Assembly: GCA_030549775.1 (NCBI GenBank)
Contig: CM060173.1
Span: forward strand, 35,277,110-35,341,109
From: Tamarix chinensis
Lineage: Eukaryota > Streptophyta > Magnoliopsida > Caryophyllales > Tamaricaceae
Direction: 5' to 3'
DNA: 64,000 nucleotides
Part shown: one piece after another, positions 22,389-33,545 of the stretch
Layout: each line of letters opens with the position of its first letter
Numbering within the stretch: position 1 is the first letter of the stretch
Made by a program: the position numbers and the translations under genes
The notes under the pieces: model-generated
Seen by the model: only the letters and a program-made list of their open reading frames with translations
The model's database searches: none
What the model was told of the DNA's origin: nothing

Positions 22389-25300
22389 TCACTTTGACCG
22401 CTTCTTTACTGACATTTGACCTGCCTGACTTTTGCGTTTCCTTAGATGCAGCAGTTCATTCTTCTCATCTTTCCTTTGATTGCTTATCTCCATAGCTTTT
22501 AGTAACTCCTTCTGCTTACGAGGCATCATAAGTTTCTCCATAACAGTGGTATCATCAGCAACTTTATCCAATATGCTACGTTGACGCTCGTCTCTAGCAT
22601 CTTCATCTTCTGCTGATCTCTCCTCCATGAAGCTATGAGGAGCTGAGATTCCTTGAAGTTCCACTCTTAGCTCCTCGTGGTACTTCTTCTCAAGCTCCAA
22701 CATCTGTTATCCCAACAAGAAGGAAATGAACAAGGCAGGTAACATTTGTCCCATCCGCATGCTACTATCTATGTTTGTAAAGTTTAAACAAATCCAAAAC
22801 CATGCAGGACGAGTGAAGTTGCTACTGTCAAACTAGCTCATATATTCACCAAAATTATTCAGTCTTGGTTTGCTTCTTATGAAACTGTCGCATACAGACA
22901 AGAGATTAAACAAAAAAAAAAAAACACGTAAGGAAACGTACCTTTTGTTTCTTCTCAGCAGCTTCATTCACTTCTGAACGATTAATGGCACCTTCCAACA
23001 GTAAATTGTGAGGCTCATCCATATCTTCTTTCCCAATACCAGGCATAGGAAGGATTTGTTTTTTCGCAGCAGCTTGCAGTTGTTTAATTGTCTTTGCATA
23101 ATCAGGTGCGTAACCTTCTTTATCATTGTCAACAAAGGGTGACAAGTGTGGAGGTGGAATCCTGTTCAAGCAAAATACAATGTTATTTCATTCCTGAAAA
23201 ACCAAGTATAAAACAAATAATAATAATAAAATAAAACTTCCATAGCGAATCAAGCTTGGCCCCAAAAAATTCTATAATAGATTAAATATTGACAACATTA
23301 TTTTGCCTTGGTACCTTCCAACAACGTATTCATCAGTTGGCAATATAACTCTTGCATTGACAGAATCAAAAGCCCACTGTGGCTGAACATATTCTCGGGA
23401 AAGGAATTTGTGACCCTGTACAGGTCGATCAACAATCTGATGAGTAATCGTCTGATCAGTTTCCTTAAATGGAGCACCACCACCTTCCCACGAAACTGAG
23501 CCACCAAAAGCAGGAATAATAAAAAGCAGGGATTCCCTAGGAACCTCACGACTCAAGAAAAACTTCATGCCCTTAAAGATAGATTTGCACTCCTTTGTTT
23601 CTTCATCTTCATCGTCCTTCACGGCAGTATCCTCAACAAGATGCATAAGAGATGGCTCATTCAAAGGGAGCTGATGCTGCAACTGTGCGAGTCTCAGTTC
23701 TGATTCATCAGACGTTTTGCCTAACTGTTGGCCATCATGCTGTTGCTTTGATCCAGCCTCTGGCCCCACAAAAGCCATAGCAGAGGCTTTAGCCTCAGAG
23801 TACCTTGAGAGTGCATACAGGTCTGCAGATGATAAACATACAATGAAAATATCAAAATGGCTAGCGAGACAGTATTAGCAAGTTAAGATGACAGGAATGG
23901 AGGATATGGCAGAAAACTTACCTGCTGCTAAAGATTCCAGCTGAGGATCGAGAATTGGTGGGTACCTCACATTAATCGAATGATAAAGTTTGAAATTGAC
24001 AAATGCAAGAAGAGTCTGCCAAAAGCAATTTGATTAACTAGAGACAAAATCCAGAAGAAATATATAAAAGAGAGCAGAAGCATCAGCTGAAGAAAATGCA
24101 TTTGGCAAGTAGCAAAATTGTAGTTCTAACTTTAAGGTGATATTACCATTTAGATCGAACTATTATCTCATGTATTTCCATCATAGAAAATGGTCTTTGA
24201 CATTTTATTTAAGCTTGCTTCTACCCTCCAAACCATATGCTTATTAAAACATCAATAGTATATTGGAAGCACATATATTCCAGACCACCAAAAGGTAAAG
24301 GTCCTTCCATCCGCTAAGTTTATCTACCTCATAAAATTCCAGGAATGTGAGCATGACGTTGAAATCAATATCATCAGTCAACACTTGTTGTAGCGCATGG
24401 GGCGTTATCCATGTTATTTTTTGTCCTTCAACCTCTGCCTATAAGTGCCAAGAAGATCGTGCCACCATAAGCAAAAAGAGGAGTTAATGATTTATCGCAA
24501 TGCACGTTTCTGAACCCGATCTTTGTACAAATAAATCTTACCTGATAATATATGCCTTTAACAGAGATGTATGTTTTGCGTAGCTTGTGAGTACGAGTAA
24601 TGTATGCTTGCCATTCATGACACAACCTAAGCCAAAGTACAAGAAAAAATGCATATGGGAATTAAAGTATCATTCAAATATCATAATGGGTGATAATAAG
24701 ATAAGCCCTTCAATAAGTATACCTATGTTAGTGCAGCAAGGGAGGGAAGCCAGCAGGGTAACACCAGATGGTGAAGCTGTTATCGAGTAATATTAGTGCA
24801 GTTTATGGTTGTACTGTCATAATATCTGCCGAGCTGTTTCATTTTCATTTGGTTTGTTAGTAGTCAGTTAGCACTGGGGGCTGGGAAGGGAAATTCTATA
24901 GGGATTACTAATAGATTCCTTTCTGAGTCAGTAAGGAGATTCGTTAGGGTTATTATCATATGAATAATTTAGGATCTAGGAGGAGAGGAGGGGGGAACTG
25001 GAGTGTGGGATAGGAAGGAACCAGGCCCTCTAATTCCTGGCCTATTTACACTGTACGAATCTTTCAATCAATACAAATTCCTCCTACAAATACACTGATA
25101 GTTCTGGTTTTCTACATAACAATTCTGGTATCAGAGCTCTTGCTGACAGTGATGGGCCCAAAGAAGATAGAGACATTTAAGGAGAAGCTTGGATAGGTCC
25201 AGTAAGAATGGCAGTGTGAGGTGGCTGGATTAGGGGAGGAAACGAAACTACACTTGGACTCCACTGAGAAGTCTCGTGGTGAGGTCCTTCATCACTTACG

Positions 25301-28300
25301 CAACTTCATGAGTACCTACTCTCATGTAATGAGAAAGGAAGCAATCAGAAGGGGTCGCAACGATCACTCCGGGCACAAGCAAAACTGAATCAGAGCCCGC
25401 CCGAACAGAGTATTGACCATCTTGCCAGGTGGAACTCTCCACTTTTGATGGCACCAACATAAACGGCTGGGTGTTCTGCATTAAGCACTACTTTGATCAA
25501 ACTAGACCATTGAGGCTGAGTGACTCAAGACAGACACAATAACCTTGGATGTATGGCTATAAATAAATAGAGCCAGCTCGTGAGCTTTTTGAGCTCAACT
25601 TGTTAAGGGTTTAGCTCGGCTTGTTTATTTAGCTAAATGAGTATAAAAACAAGGCCCAAGCTCTTGAAAAATTTAGGCTCAAGCTCATTTATAGTGTAGG
25701 GATATACCCTCAGGGCAGGAGAACTCTTATATCAGGGACGGTTGGTTATTCCGGCAAAGTCAGCCATGATTCCCAGGCTGTTGGCTAAATTCCATGAAGG
25801 GGAAATGGGAGGACACTTGGGTGTATAGAAAACATACCGAAGAATGGCCAAGAAGCTATATTGGGCGGGAATGAAAAAGGACATACGGAGTTTGTGGCTA
25901 GTTGTGCCGTGTGTCAGCAGAATAAGTATCAAGCAATGAGTCCAGCAGGGTTACTTCAGCCCTTACCCATTCCCCAACAAGTGTGGGAGGATATTTCGCT
26001 CGATTTCATTGAAGGACTGCCCTCCTCACAGGGGTTTGATTGTGTTATGGTGGTGGTCGACCATCTAACGAAGTATGCTCATTTTATCCCTCTTAATCAC
26101 CCCTTTAATGCTCAGTCCGTAGCTGCTGTTTTTGTCAGGGAAATAGTGCGCCTTCATGGTGTGCCGAAATCAATGGTCTCAGACAGGGACAAGGTGTTTG
26201 TAAGCAGTTTTTGGAAGTAAGTATTTAAGCTTCAAGGTACCACTCTCTGTTTTAGTTCAGCTTATCATCCGCAGACGGGCGGTTTGGAGACTTATCTCCA
26301 TTGTTTTGCAAGGGATAAACCAAGGCAGTGGGTGTGTTGGCTGCCATGGGCGGAATATTGGCATAACACTTATTTTCACTCTGCCACTCAGACCACGCCT
26401 TTTAAGGCCCTCTATGGTCGAGACCCTCCCCCTCTGTTGAAACATGAAAAGGGCAGCACTCCTATTGAAGCTGTGGAGCAGGAGTTGCAGGACAGAGATG
26501 CAGCTTTGGCAAAACTCAAGCAGCACCTCTAGCGGGCTCAAACTCGAATGAAGGTTCAAGCTGACCGTAAGAGGCGTGATCAGGAATTGGAGGTGGGCAG
26601 CTGGGTGTATGTAAAACTGAAACCATACAGACATAGATCTCTAGATAAGCGTCTCAATGAAAAGCTGGCACCAAGGTACTTCGGGCCTTATCAAGTGGAG
26701 GCAAAGATTGGCCAGGTAGCTTATAGACTGAAGCTACCAGAATCCTCAACCATCCACCCCATTTTTCATACCTCTATGCTGAAACAGGCCTTAGGGGAAG
26801 GGCAGCAGGTTCAACCCATCACTGCCATGCTTACTGAAGAATTGGAGTGGAGAGTGGAACCACAGGACATAGTTGGTCTCAGGTATAATGATAAGCGGAT
26901 GCTGGAAGTACTAATTACATGGAAGGGACAGCCAGCATTCAAAGCATCTTGGGAGGAGTTTGAGCAGATGAACCAACAGTTTCCGTCTTTCCACCTTCAG
27001 GACAAGGTGAAAGTTTATGGGGGCGGTAATGATAGGCTTGTGGTGAAATATACGTATTTTAGGAGGAGCAGAAGGGATAAGAAAGGGTGAGGTACACATG
27101 ATCACTGTTATGGGTCGAGAAGGGGGTTATTTGCAGACTTACTTTCTAATTTGTATTTTATTATATGTGCGGGGTTGGGGGTGTGACAGAGTCTGTCATG
27201 GGGTTATTTCTTTTTGTTATTAGTTGTCTCTTAGTATCTTTTCTGTTAGTGACGTGGGGGTAGGGAAGTGGATAAATAAAGTCTGGACGTGCGAGAGGGG
27301 AGGGGGAATTGCTGGAAGGTTTGTGAGAGGGAGGTACCAGGTCCTCGAATACCTCGTTTTTCATATTCCACAACGCTGAAAATCAATACAACTCCTCATA
27401 CTCTTCATTGTCCAATTTAATTCTTTCGTATTTTCTATTCTGTGGTGAAGATCAGGGATATTAATCGCAGGTTCCATCATCTTCATGGAATGTCGCGATC
27501 AATTATCTCGAATAGTGACAAGAGTGCATTTTGGAAGGAGTTTTTTTGTTTACAGGGGACCTTACTAAACCACAGCTCAGCCTACCATCCTCAAACAGAT
27601 GGCTAAACTGAGGTGGTGAATTACAGTGTGGAGACCTAATTGCGCTACATTGCCCAAGACGAGCCCAAGTCTTGGGCTAGGTGGTTGCCATGGGCAAAAT
27701 ACTAGTTTGAGGATGGTAGATATTCACCACCCTACTCCGTTATGAGTTGAGTGTCACTCCCATTGCAGTAGTAGATGTGGATCTATAGAATCGTGATTTG
27801 ATTATAGAGGAACTAAAATATCACTTACATCATGCATAACAGCAAATGCGGACAACAGCCAACAAGAAGAGGCATGACACGAATTTTGTACCTAGCAATT
27901 GTGTATATGTGAAGTTAAGGCCCTACCTATAGTGTTCATTGGCTAAGAGACCCAATGAGATGCTTGTTCCTCTGTAATTTAGACCTTATCAAGTTCCACT
28001 TGCATCTAAGGTAGGGGTGGTTGCTCATCAATTGCTTTTGCCCAACGAAAGTCCCATCCACCCGGTCTTTCATGTGTCAATGCTCAAACCTGTTGCAGGC
28101 ACCGGGGATACTATACACCACCATTTCCAATCTCTTTGACCGGTAGATTGGAGTGACGGGTTGAGCTCAATATTCGGACTTGAGTTACAATCACAAGGGA
28201 ATATTGCAGGTCCTATAAAAATGGAAAAATCATCAAGACCTTGAAGCCTCATGGGACGAGTTTGAGTTGATTAATACATAGTTCCCTACCTTCCACCTTG

Positions 28301-30628
28301 AGGACAAGGTGAAACTACAAGTGGGAAGTATTAATAAGCTTGTCACCACGCATACCTATGTTAAGCGCAGCAAGGGAGGGAAGCTAGCAAGGGTAACACC
28401 AGGTGGTGGAGTTAGTATTATGGGTTATACTATCATTTATTATCTTTGTTGAGTTGCTTCAATGTCATTCGGTTTTTACTAGTTGATTACTACTAGGGGA
28501 TTGGGTAGGGGAATTCTAATGGGATTAAGACAAATTCCTTGGTGAGTCACTAAGGAGATCTATTGCGGTCATTATCATATAAACAATTTAGGATATAGGA
28601 GGAGAGGAGGGAAATAGGAGTGTGGGATAAGGAGGAACCATGTCTTGTTCCTCCTTATCCCTAGCTTATCTACACTGTACGAGTCTTGCAATCAATACAA
28701 CTTCCTCCTTCTACAAATATACTGATAATCTCTTTGTTATATTGTGTGCAACGGTTTCTACTAAACATAACAACAATATTTACACATGAAGTGTAGGACG
28801 ACCACCAAGGAATAATTTAAAAATAGAACTAAAATGGCTCACAACACCAACCTCCGACAATTATGGATGCGTTTAACTCCAATCTTCTCACTCTCTGAGG
28901 CAGGCAATGATGCAAATAGATGGACCATTGACAGACTGTCATCCAAATCACCTAGCACATCAATGAATCGAGGATACCTGAATTTGCAAGCAAAACAGCT
29001 TAGTTGCATATCTAATACTAACTGTAGTCATGAAGCATGCTCCAGGATAGCAATCAAAAAATAACCTCTCTCGGATGAGCCTATCTAATGTGTATCCTGG
29101 TTTACGACTCAAAAGCCGCTCTGCAAGATCTTTGTTTTTCTTTTTCCAAGCTTTTTTCACCTTCTTATCATATGCTCTAATTTCTCTAAACTTCTCTACT
29201 AGAGGTTCATGTCTTAGAAATAAAATGTCCTTTGTGTGATAATAAGTCTGATGATTTCCCTTGACCTTCTTCTTTGGCTCCCGAGGGAAAATGCCTTTGA
29301 GGATGCATAATCTCCTGCAAATTAAAGGAAGGGGCAAATTGAGTGGATGCTTGGAAAGAATACAAAAGGTTACTACTTTGAACATCCACTAAATCATGTA
29401 AACATCTTGAGGTCACATATACATTTCCTATAGACAATACTTTGAAACACCATCTTGCCAACAAAAAACCAATAAATACATACAAAAATATAGTCAGATT
29501 AACAAATGGCTAGACAGAGAAAAAGAAACTCAAATTAACACCCCAATGGTAATCTTAGCATCAACAAAAAACAGAGAGCAACTCGATATATGAGAATTGC
29601 AATTCCCCATCCAGATAATTTTAATCTTTTAATTACACAATACATTGAAAAGTCTACATCCTTGCAATCAACATTCTGAAAACGCCATACCTCCAACTCA
29701 ACTCGATATTGTATAAGACATTTTGACCCTTCCAATTAAAAAATAGAGCAATGTAGAATGATTGCCAAACATCAATCATTATGACTTCTATCAGTCACAG
29801 CAGTTCAACATACTCTCCTATTATTTAAAGAGACAGGCTAAAGTAGGGCAGAAATATTGAAATTTGATCTTGTTCTACCACGCCCAATCTAAAAGAAGCA
29901 GCTCTCAGGTACCAGAGTTTATTAATCAGCACTCCCTATCACAGACAGCTCGTGCTGAAAGAGAAAGCCCAGACGCAAATTCATAAATACCACGTTACTC
30001 TGGTCCTCCTCCAATTCAGAGTCTGAGCTTCCAAAACTTATCGTGAAGACCACCCATCTATTTGCTCCACACATGTCACTACTAAGCTTCATAAATAGGC
30101 CCTAATTAACCTCATACAAATAGAAGTCTTCTTAAACATATATTATTCTTGAAACAAATCAAAATCGACGCACAAGCCAGTAAACCGTGCAAAAAAATAA
30201 ATAAATAAGAACATGACCAATTACATATCATAACATATAGCAACGAAGACTAAAATGCATTTTCAATGCCCTTAACCTAAGCTCCGTTAATGGCATCGAC
30301 CACTATGAGAACTAATAGATAAGCATAAACCATCGCCTCTCGCACAACCAAATTGAGCTGTAAAACACAGAAGTAGCCAAAAATAAAGGAAGGGGAACTG
30401 AAAAATGAATGAATAAAACAAATAGTCACCTGAAAAGAGGGAGGCTGACTTGAAGAAGCTTAACAGCCTGACTTCTGGTGATGAACCTAGCAGCGTTTCC
30501 TTCTTTTTTCTTGCCCTAAATATATTAACAACAGAATAAAACAGTGAGAAGATAAAACAGTATCAGCCATTTAAATCCACCTCAGAAAATACGAAATTAT
30601 TTACCGGCTTTCTGTAGTGCTTCGGCAT
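22389..30628 (-). CDS. PES: Pescadillo homolog (PES1/NOP7), 10 exons, intact
   Basis: This is a nucleolar ribosome-biogenesis protein. In the family, Pescadillo works with BOP1 and WDR12 (PeBoW) in 27S/32S pre-rRNA processing and 60S assembly. Exons, all with GT-AG introns: 30605-30628, 30430-30515, 29066-29314, 28852-28977, 24542-24626, 24328-24438, 23922-24015, 23315-23822, 22942-23161 and 22389-22703. The total of 1,818 nt gives 605 residues and a TGA stop. The N-terminal Pescadillo domain starts [19 protein letters not shown] and contains RRLCILKGI and [18 protein letters not shown] motifs. A BRCT domain covers about residues 337-430, with a conserved Trp in QPQWAF. The tail is charged, probably coiled-coil, and ends in a Lys/Arg-rich stretch. 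The start has A at -3. Intron 4 (4,225 bp) carries an antisense retrotransposon, yet the frame is intact. Confidence 0.97.
24778..25121 (+). repeat. Left LTR of the intronic chromovirus (344 bp)
   Basis: It starts TGTTATCGAG and ends TACATAACA. It aligns with 28412-28772 through shared blocks such as AATTTAGGAT.TAGGAGGAGAGG, GAGTGTGGGATA and CAATCAATACAA. The start point is inferred from the alignment and the adjacent PBS. Confidence 0.8.
25126..25137 (+). promoter_or_regulatory. tRNA-iMet primer-binding site
   Basis: TGGTATCAGAGC, four bases after the LTR end, is the standard plant initiator-Met tRNA complementary site used by many LTR retrotransposons. Confidence 0.9.
25153..25560 (+). pseudogene. 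gag fragment of the intronic chromovirus
   Basis: Downstream of the PBS an ATG (MGPKKIETF) opens a broken reading frame with stops and frameshifts. Near 25440-25500 it reads [21 protein letters not shown], split over frames, the conserved start of a plant gypsy capsid (F-D-G-x-N...W...YF). It ends where an unrelated repeat and the second integrase segment begin. Confidence 0.65.
25565..25690. repeat. AGCTCGTGAGCTT-type dispersed repeat fragment
   Basis: Strings such as agctcgtgagctttttgagc and ttagctcggcttgtttattt resemble a common plant interspersed repeat rich in GAGCTCG. It separates the gag remnant from the integrase segment. Its family is not identified. Confidence 0.4.
25690..27090 (+). 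pseudogene. Integrase plus chromodomain segment, chromovirus
   Basis: It is almost open in one frame from 25861, with stops at 26218 and 26530. It contains the end of the HHCC finger ([10 protein letters not shown]), the integrase core ([25 protein letters not shown]) and the [10 protein letters not shown]...[11 protein letters not shown] region. The C-terminal chromodomain reads [19 protein letters not shown], then FHLQDKVKV. The stretch QTGGLETYL lacks the GQTEVVN segment that holds the catalytic glutamate, so integrase is dead even apart from the stops. In living elements the chromodomain guides integration to particular chromatin. Confidence 0.85.
27107..27445 (+). repeat. LTR-like end of the inner chromovirus segment
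   Basis: It directly follows the chromodomain stop and begins TGTTATGGGTCGAG. It contains GTGGATAAATAAAG and ends near TTCTATTCTGTGG. Layout matches a 3' LTR after a polypurine-rich tail (AGGAGGAGCAGAAGGGATAAG). There is no second copy in the window, so limits are approximate. Confidence 0.45.
27446..28411 (+). pseudogene. Integrase/chromodomain debris of the outer chromovirus
   Basis: A second, more decayed copy of integrase ([20 protein letters not shown], then SAYHPQTDG, a stop, TEVVN). It continues through the [17 protein letters not shown] block near 28050-28090 to a broken chromodomain end near 28310. Many stops and frame changes. It ends just before the right LTR. Confidence 0.75.
28412..28772 (+). 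repeat. Right LTR of the intronic chromovirus (about 361 bp)
   Basis: Partner of 24778-25121, ending CTAAACATAACA. It has several small indels relative to the left LTR, indicating an old insertion. The pre-mRNA of Pescadillo must splice across it. Confidence 0.8.
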
Positions 30629-30690
30629 GGTCGCCACCGATAAGATGCTTGCGAGGAAGAGAAAGGGTGTGCAGAAACGTCGAGATGGTC

Positions 30691-30699
30691 AAAGGGTTT
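30691..30699 (-). promoter_or_regulatory. Telo-box-like AAACCCTTT in the Pescadillo leader
   Basis: The minus strand reads AAACCCTTT between the TATA box and the start codon. Plant ribosome-biogenesis genes often carry AAACCCTAA (telo box) near the transcription start. This is one or two bases off, so only suggestive. Confidence 0.35.
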
Positions 30700-30715
30700 G
30701 GGAGATTTTAAGGTT

Positions 30716-30723
30716 TTTATATA
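30716..30723 (-). promoter_or_regulatory. TATA box of Pescadillo
   Basis: TATATAAA on the minus strand, about 88 bases before the start codon. This implies a short leader of about 55-60 bases. Confidence 0.65.
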
Positions 30724-30809
30724 GCAGCTAGTTTTGAAAGGGCATGATCCTTCTCCGTTTTCACTTTTGGACTCGAGGGCTTACTTAAATACTAATGCAG
30801 GCTTTTCTT

Positions 30810-30815
30810 GGCCCA
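30810..30815 (-). promoter_or_regulatory. Site-II motif (TGGGCC) upstream of Pescadillo
   Basis: TGGGCC on the minus strand, about 180 bases before the start codon. A further GGCCCG lies nearby at about 30827-30832. TGGGCY elements are known TCP-factor sites in plant ribosomal-protein and ribosome-biogenesis promoters, which fits the gene's role. Confidence 0.45.
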
Positions 30816-30829
30816 GGGGGTGAGTCGGG

Positions 30830-32732
30830 CCGAAATCAGATTTTTCATGGTCACATTGGAACGGATGTCTAAAGATTTGAAAATCGCCGAACCCCGACAT
30901 CCAAACAGTCTTAAGACCGTATTGAAATTGAAAATTTGAGGATTAACCTAGTCCGAAGTTTTTAAACTCAAATTTAAAAAATAAATTGTAAAATTTGTAT
31001 ATTTTTAAATCATAACTACTTTGTCATATGTGTTATGCAACGTAATCTGATTGTCTACATAAGTAGTAAAATTATATATATATAAATGTTTTAGCGAAAA
31101 CCACATATTAAAATATAAATATAGGAAGCCTTTTATTTCATTAAATATAATAAACTATAGGCGTAAGCTAAATATCAACAATGAAAACTTCATAGAATAT
31201 TGTAGCATTATTGTAATAAAGCTCATTTTTCCTATATTAAATGGAATATAACTCTATTGATTTTCATTTGCGTTTACCTTTATCTCACTTTTCCATCTCT
31301 TCTCTTTAATCACAATACTTGTGACCTGTCTTTTCTCCACGCCACCAATTAAACCTATGTGACTAAAAAAATTCAAACGCCGATGGCAAAGCATGCCAGA
31401 TTTGGCTAGCTCAGGCTCCAATCTATCTTTCTAATCCAAGAAAAAGAATTCGGTTAGCTACAAATACATGACATTGGTTGCACTAGATGTGCTATAATGG
31501 TGATGATGCTTTCAATACTCTCTCTTTACCTTTAGAATATATTTTGGATTTTGAATTATTATTGTCGTCTTTGTTATCTTATAAATTATATGAATTTGTG
31601 GATTCTGTTAATGCGAATATAATTGTGATTATCAATTGTTATGGCAATTTTGTTACTAAATAATATCTATTTCCAGTGATGTGCTCTCACTAGAGATGAG
31701 ATTAATTCACCAAAAATCCATGAGTTCATGGAGGAAGAAAGTTTCATGGATGTATTGCGGAACTAGTGGTGGCTTAGCTACGAGGGTGTGGTGTTGGACA
31801 AAAAAGGTGAGAAGTTTGAGGGTTGTTACGAATATAGAGGAAATAATAGACAAAGTAATCAAGTTTGATCTACACCATTAGTGTGTTAGATCTGAAGGCT
31901 AAAAATGGTTCATATGTTCGTATTTTAAGAGGTGATTTTTATTGAAACCTTCCTATATATATATGGTGAGAACTAAGTGTTATAATGAGAACTAAGACCT
32001 ACAATTTTAGTCCCTCAGATTAAGAATGGCTATAAAATTGATGGCTCAACATTAACTCTCCTCACACACCCATATACCCTTCAAATTTGTTCCCCTTTCC
32101 ACTTTTTTCCTTTCTCATTTTCCCGCTCCTCCAACACTCCATCAAATTTTCTCTCTTTTCTTCCCATCTCAACTCTTCTCCTCCTATCTCAACTCTTCCA
32201 TCAATTCAAGAAATCAAATTGTAATCAAGATACCAAGATATTTTACATTTAAAAGGTATGAGTATTGTTAAAAAAATTGCTAAATTTCCTTATTTTTGAA
32301 GAGTAATAATATACAAGATTTATTCCTTCCATTTTCAAATTTGAGTGTTATGTGATTGAAATTAGTGTTTGTATGCATATGTCAAACTTAGATTAGTATA
32401 TTATAATAATTTTTAGTTAAAATCAAAGCTTTAAATAGTAATAAGGGAGGTTGGAGAAGAGCCAATGTGGTGGTGGAGGGTAGTTCACTCATACATTAGC
32501 CCTACCAACGGATGACTTACCCAATGCACCCTCCTCTACATGCATGGTCCACCCATCAACCCCTTTCCCAAATAGGCAACTTACCTGTAAAAAACCTTAG
32601 CCTCACACATGAGTCACCTATCAAACAAAAGCCTTTAACAAGTGACCTACCCATCGACCATCCACACAAACGAATAAGTCACCCTCCATCCTTGCCTAAA
32701 CTTGGTAACTCGCATATCAACTTTCCTAACAT
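30830..32732. other. Intergenic stretch, no gene recognised
   Basis: Mostly AT-rich. Contains CT-rich strings near 32090-32210 and a short open frame at 31681-31881 with no domain. I see no LTR pair or RNA gene. Confidence 0.5.
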
Positions 32733-32975
32733 CGAAACCCTTATCCTTAAACCCTATAAACACTAACCCGTAACCCATAAAACCTAATCTTTAAGCCCTT
32801 AACCCTAAAGCATTTAACCCTTACCCCTAACCTCAAAAACCCTTAACCCTAAACCTAAACCCTAAATCCATAACCCATAACTGTAAACACTTAACCTTAA
32901 GCCAACCCCTAAATCCTAAACATTAAACACTAAAATTTAAATCCTAAATCCTAAATTATCGATGAAATAATACAT
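32733..32975. repeat. Degenerate telomere-like repeats (AACCCTAAA variants)
   Basis: About 240 bases are dominated by variants of AAACCCTAA, such as cttaaccctaaacctaaacc and aatcctaaatcctaaatt. The disorder points to an old interstitial tract rather than a true telomere. Confidence 0.85.
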
Positions 32976-33545
32976 AACATTTTTTTTCATAATTGGTAGA
33001 TGGATGGTAGAGGAGGCAGAGGCAAGGATTTGAGGCATGTTACTCTTATTACTATTAGATGGAGAAGAGGATGGTTACTTTTAGTGCTAAAGCACGAGCT
33101 ATGATGGAGTGTAGGAAAGATCCTTATACTATAGGCGTGCATCATGTGTCATTTGAGGAGGAGAATGATAATCCTCACAAAGGAGCTTTCAATGGAACTA
33201 GCACATTTGCCCACACAATTGAGTCGGATTTATTTCCTCATTAACATCAAATGACAATTGGTGATTGATTGGACCTACTAGGGGTCCAATCTTTTTGGAT
33301 CTTTTGATCATTTTCATGTGGCATACATCATATGGAATGAGCTCAAGTAATTTTTATTATTATATAGATTACTTTTTATTTTTTTTAACCTTGTAATTCA
33401 TTATTCTAATATTCTTTTTGTTATAGGAACCATACATTGCGATGAGGGTTCAATCAATGGCAAAAAAAACTTAAGGAGACTATCAGTTGATGATGTTAGC
33501 ATGGGTATTGACTATAACTACATTAAGAGCACAAGCTTGAAGCAT

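Larger units (their letters stand above)
24716..28772 (+). mobile_element. Nested chromovirus remnants inside Pescadillo intron 4
   Basis: This Ty3/gypsy insertion is antisense to its host gene. The outer element has LTRs at 24778-25121 and 28412-28772, a PBS and a gag remnant after the first LTR, and integrase C-terminal debris before the second. A second integrase-chromodomain segment with its own LTR-like end (about 25690-27445) sits inside. Protease, RT and RNase H are missing. The segment at 24716-24777 before the left LTR is a copy of the sequence just before the right LTR (28357-28411), so the left end has a tail-LTR rather than a clean LTR boundary. Confidence 0.8.

Noticed and set aside
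26257..26634. 125-codon minus-strand frame in the intronic chromovirus
   Set aside because: Antisense shadow of the integrase segment.
31681..31881. 66-codon + strand frame
   Set aside because: No domain, isolated in AT-rich intergenic DNA.
33059..33244. 61-codon frame upstream of the PMD pseudogene
   Set aside because: No recognisable domain and no splice-consistent link to the PMD blocks; possible but unsupported as a first exon.
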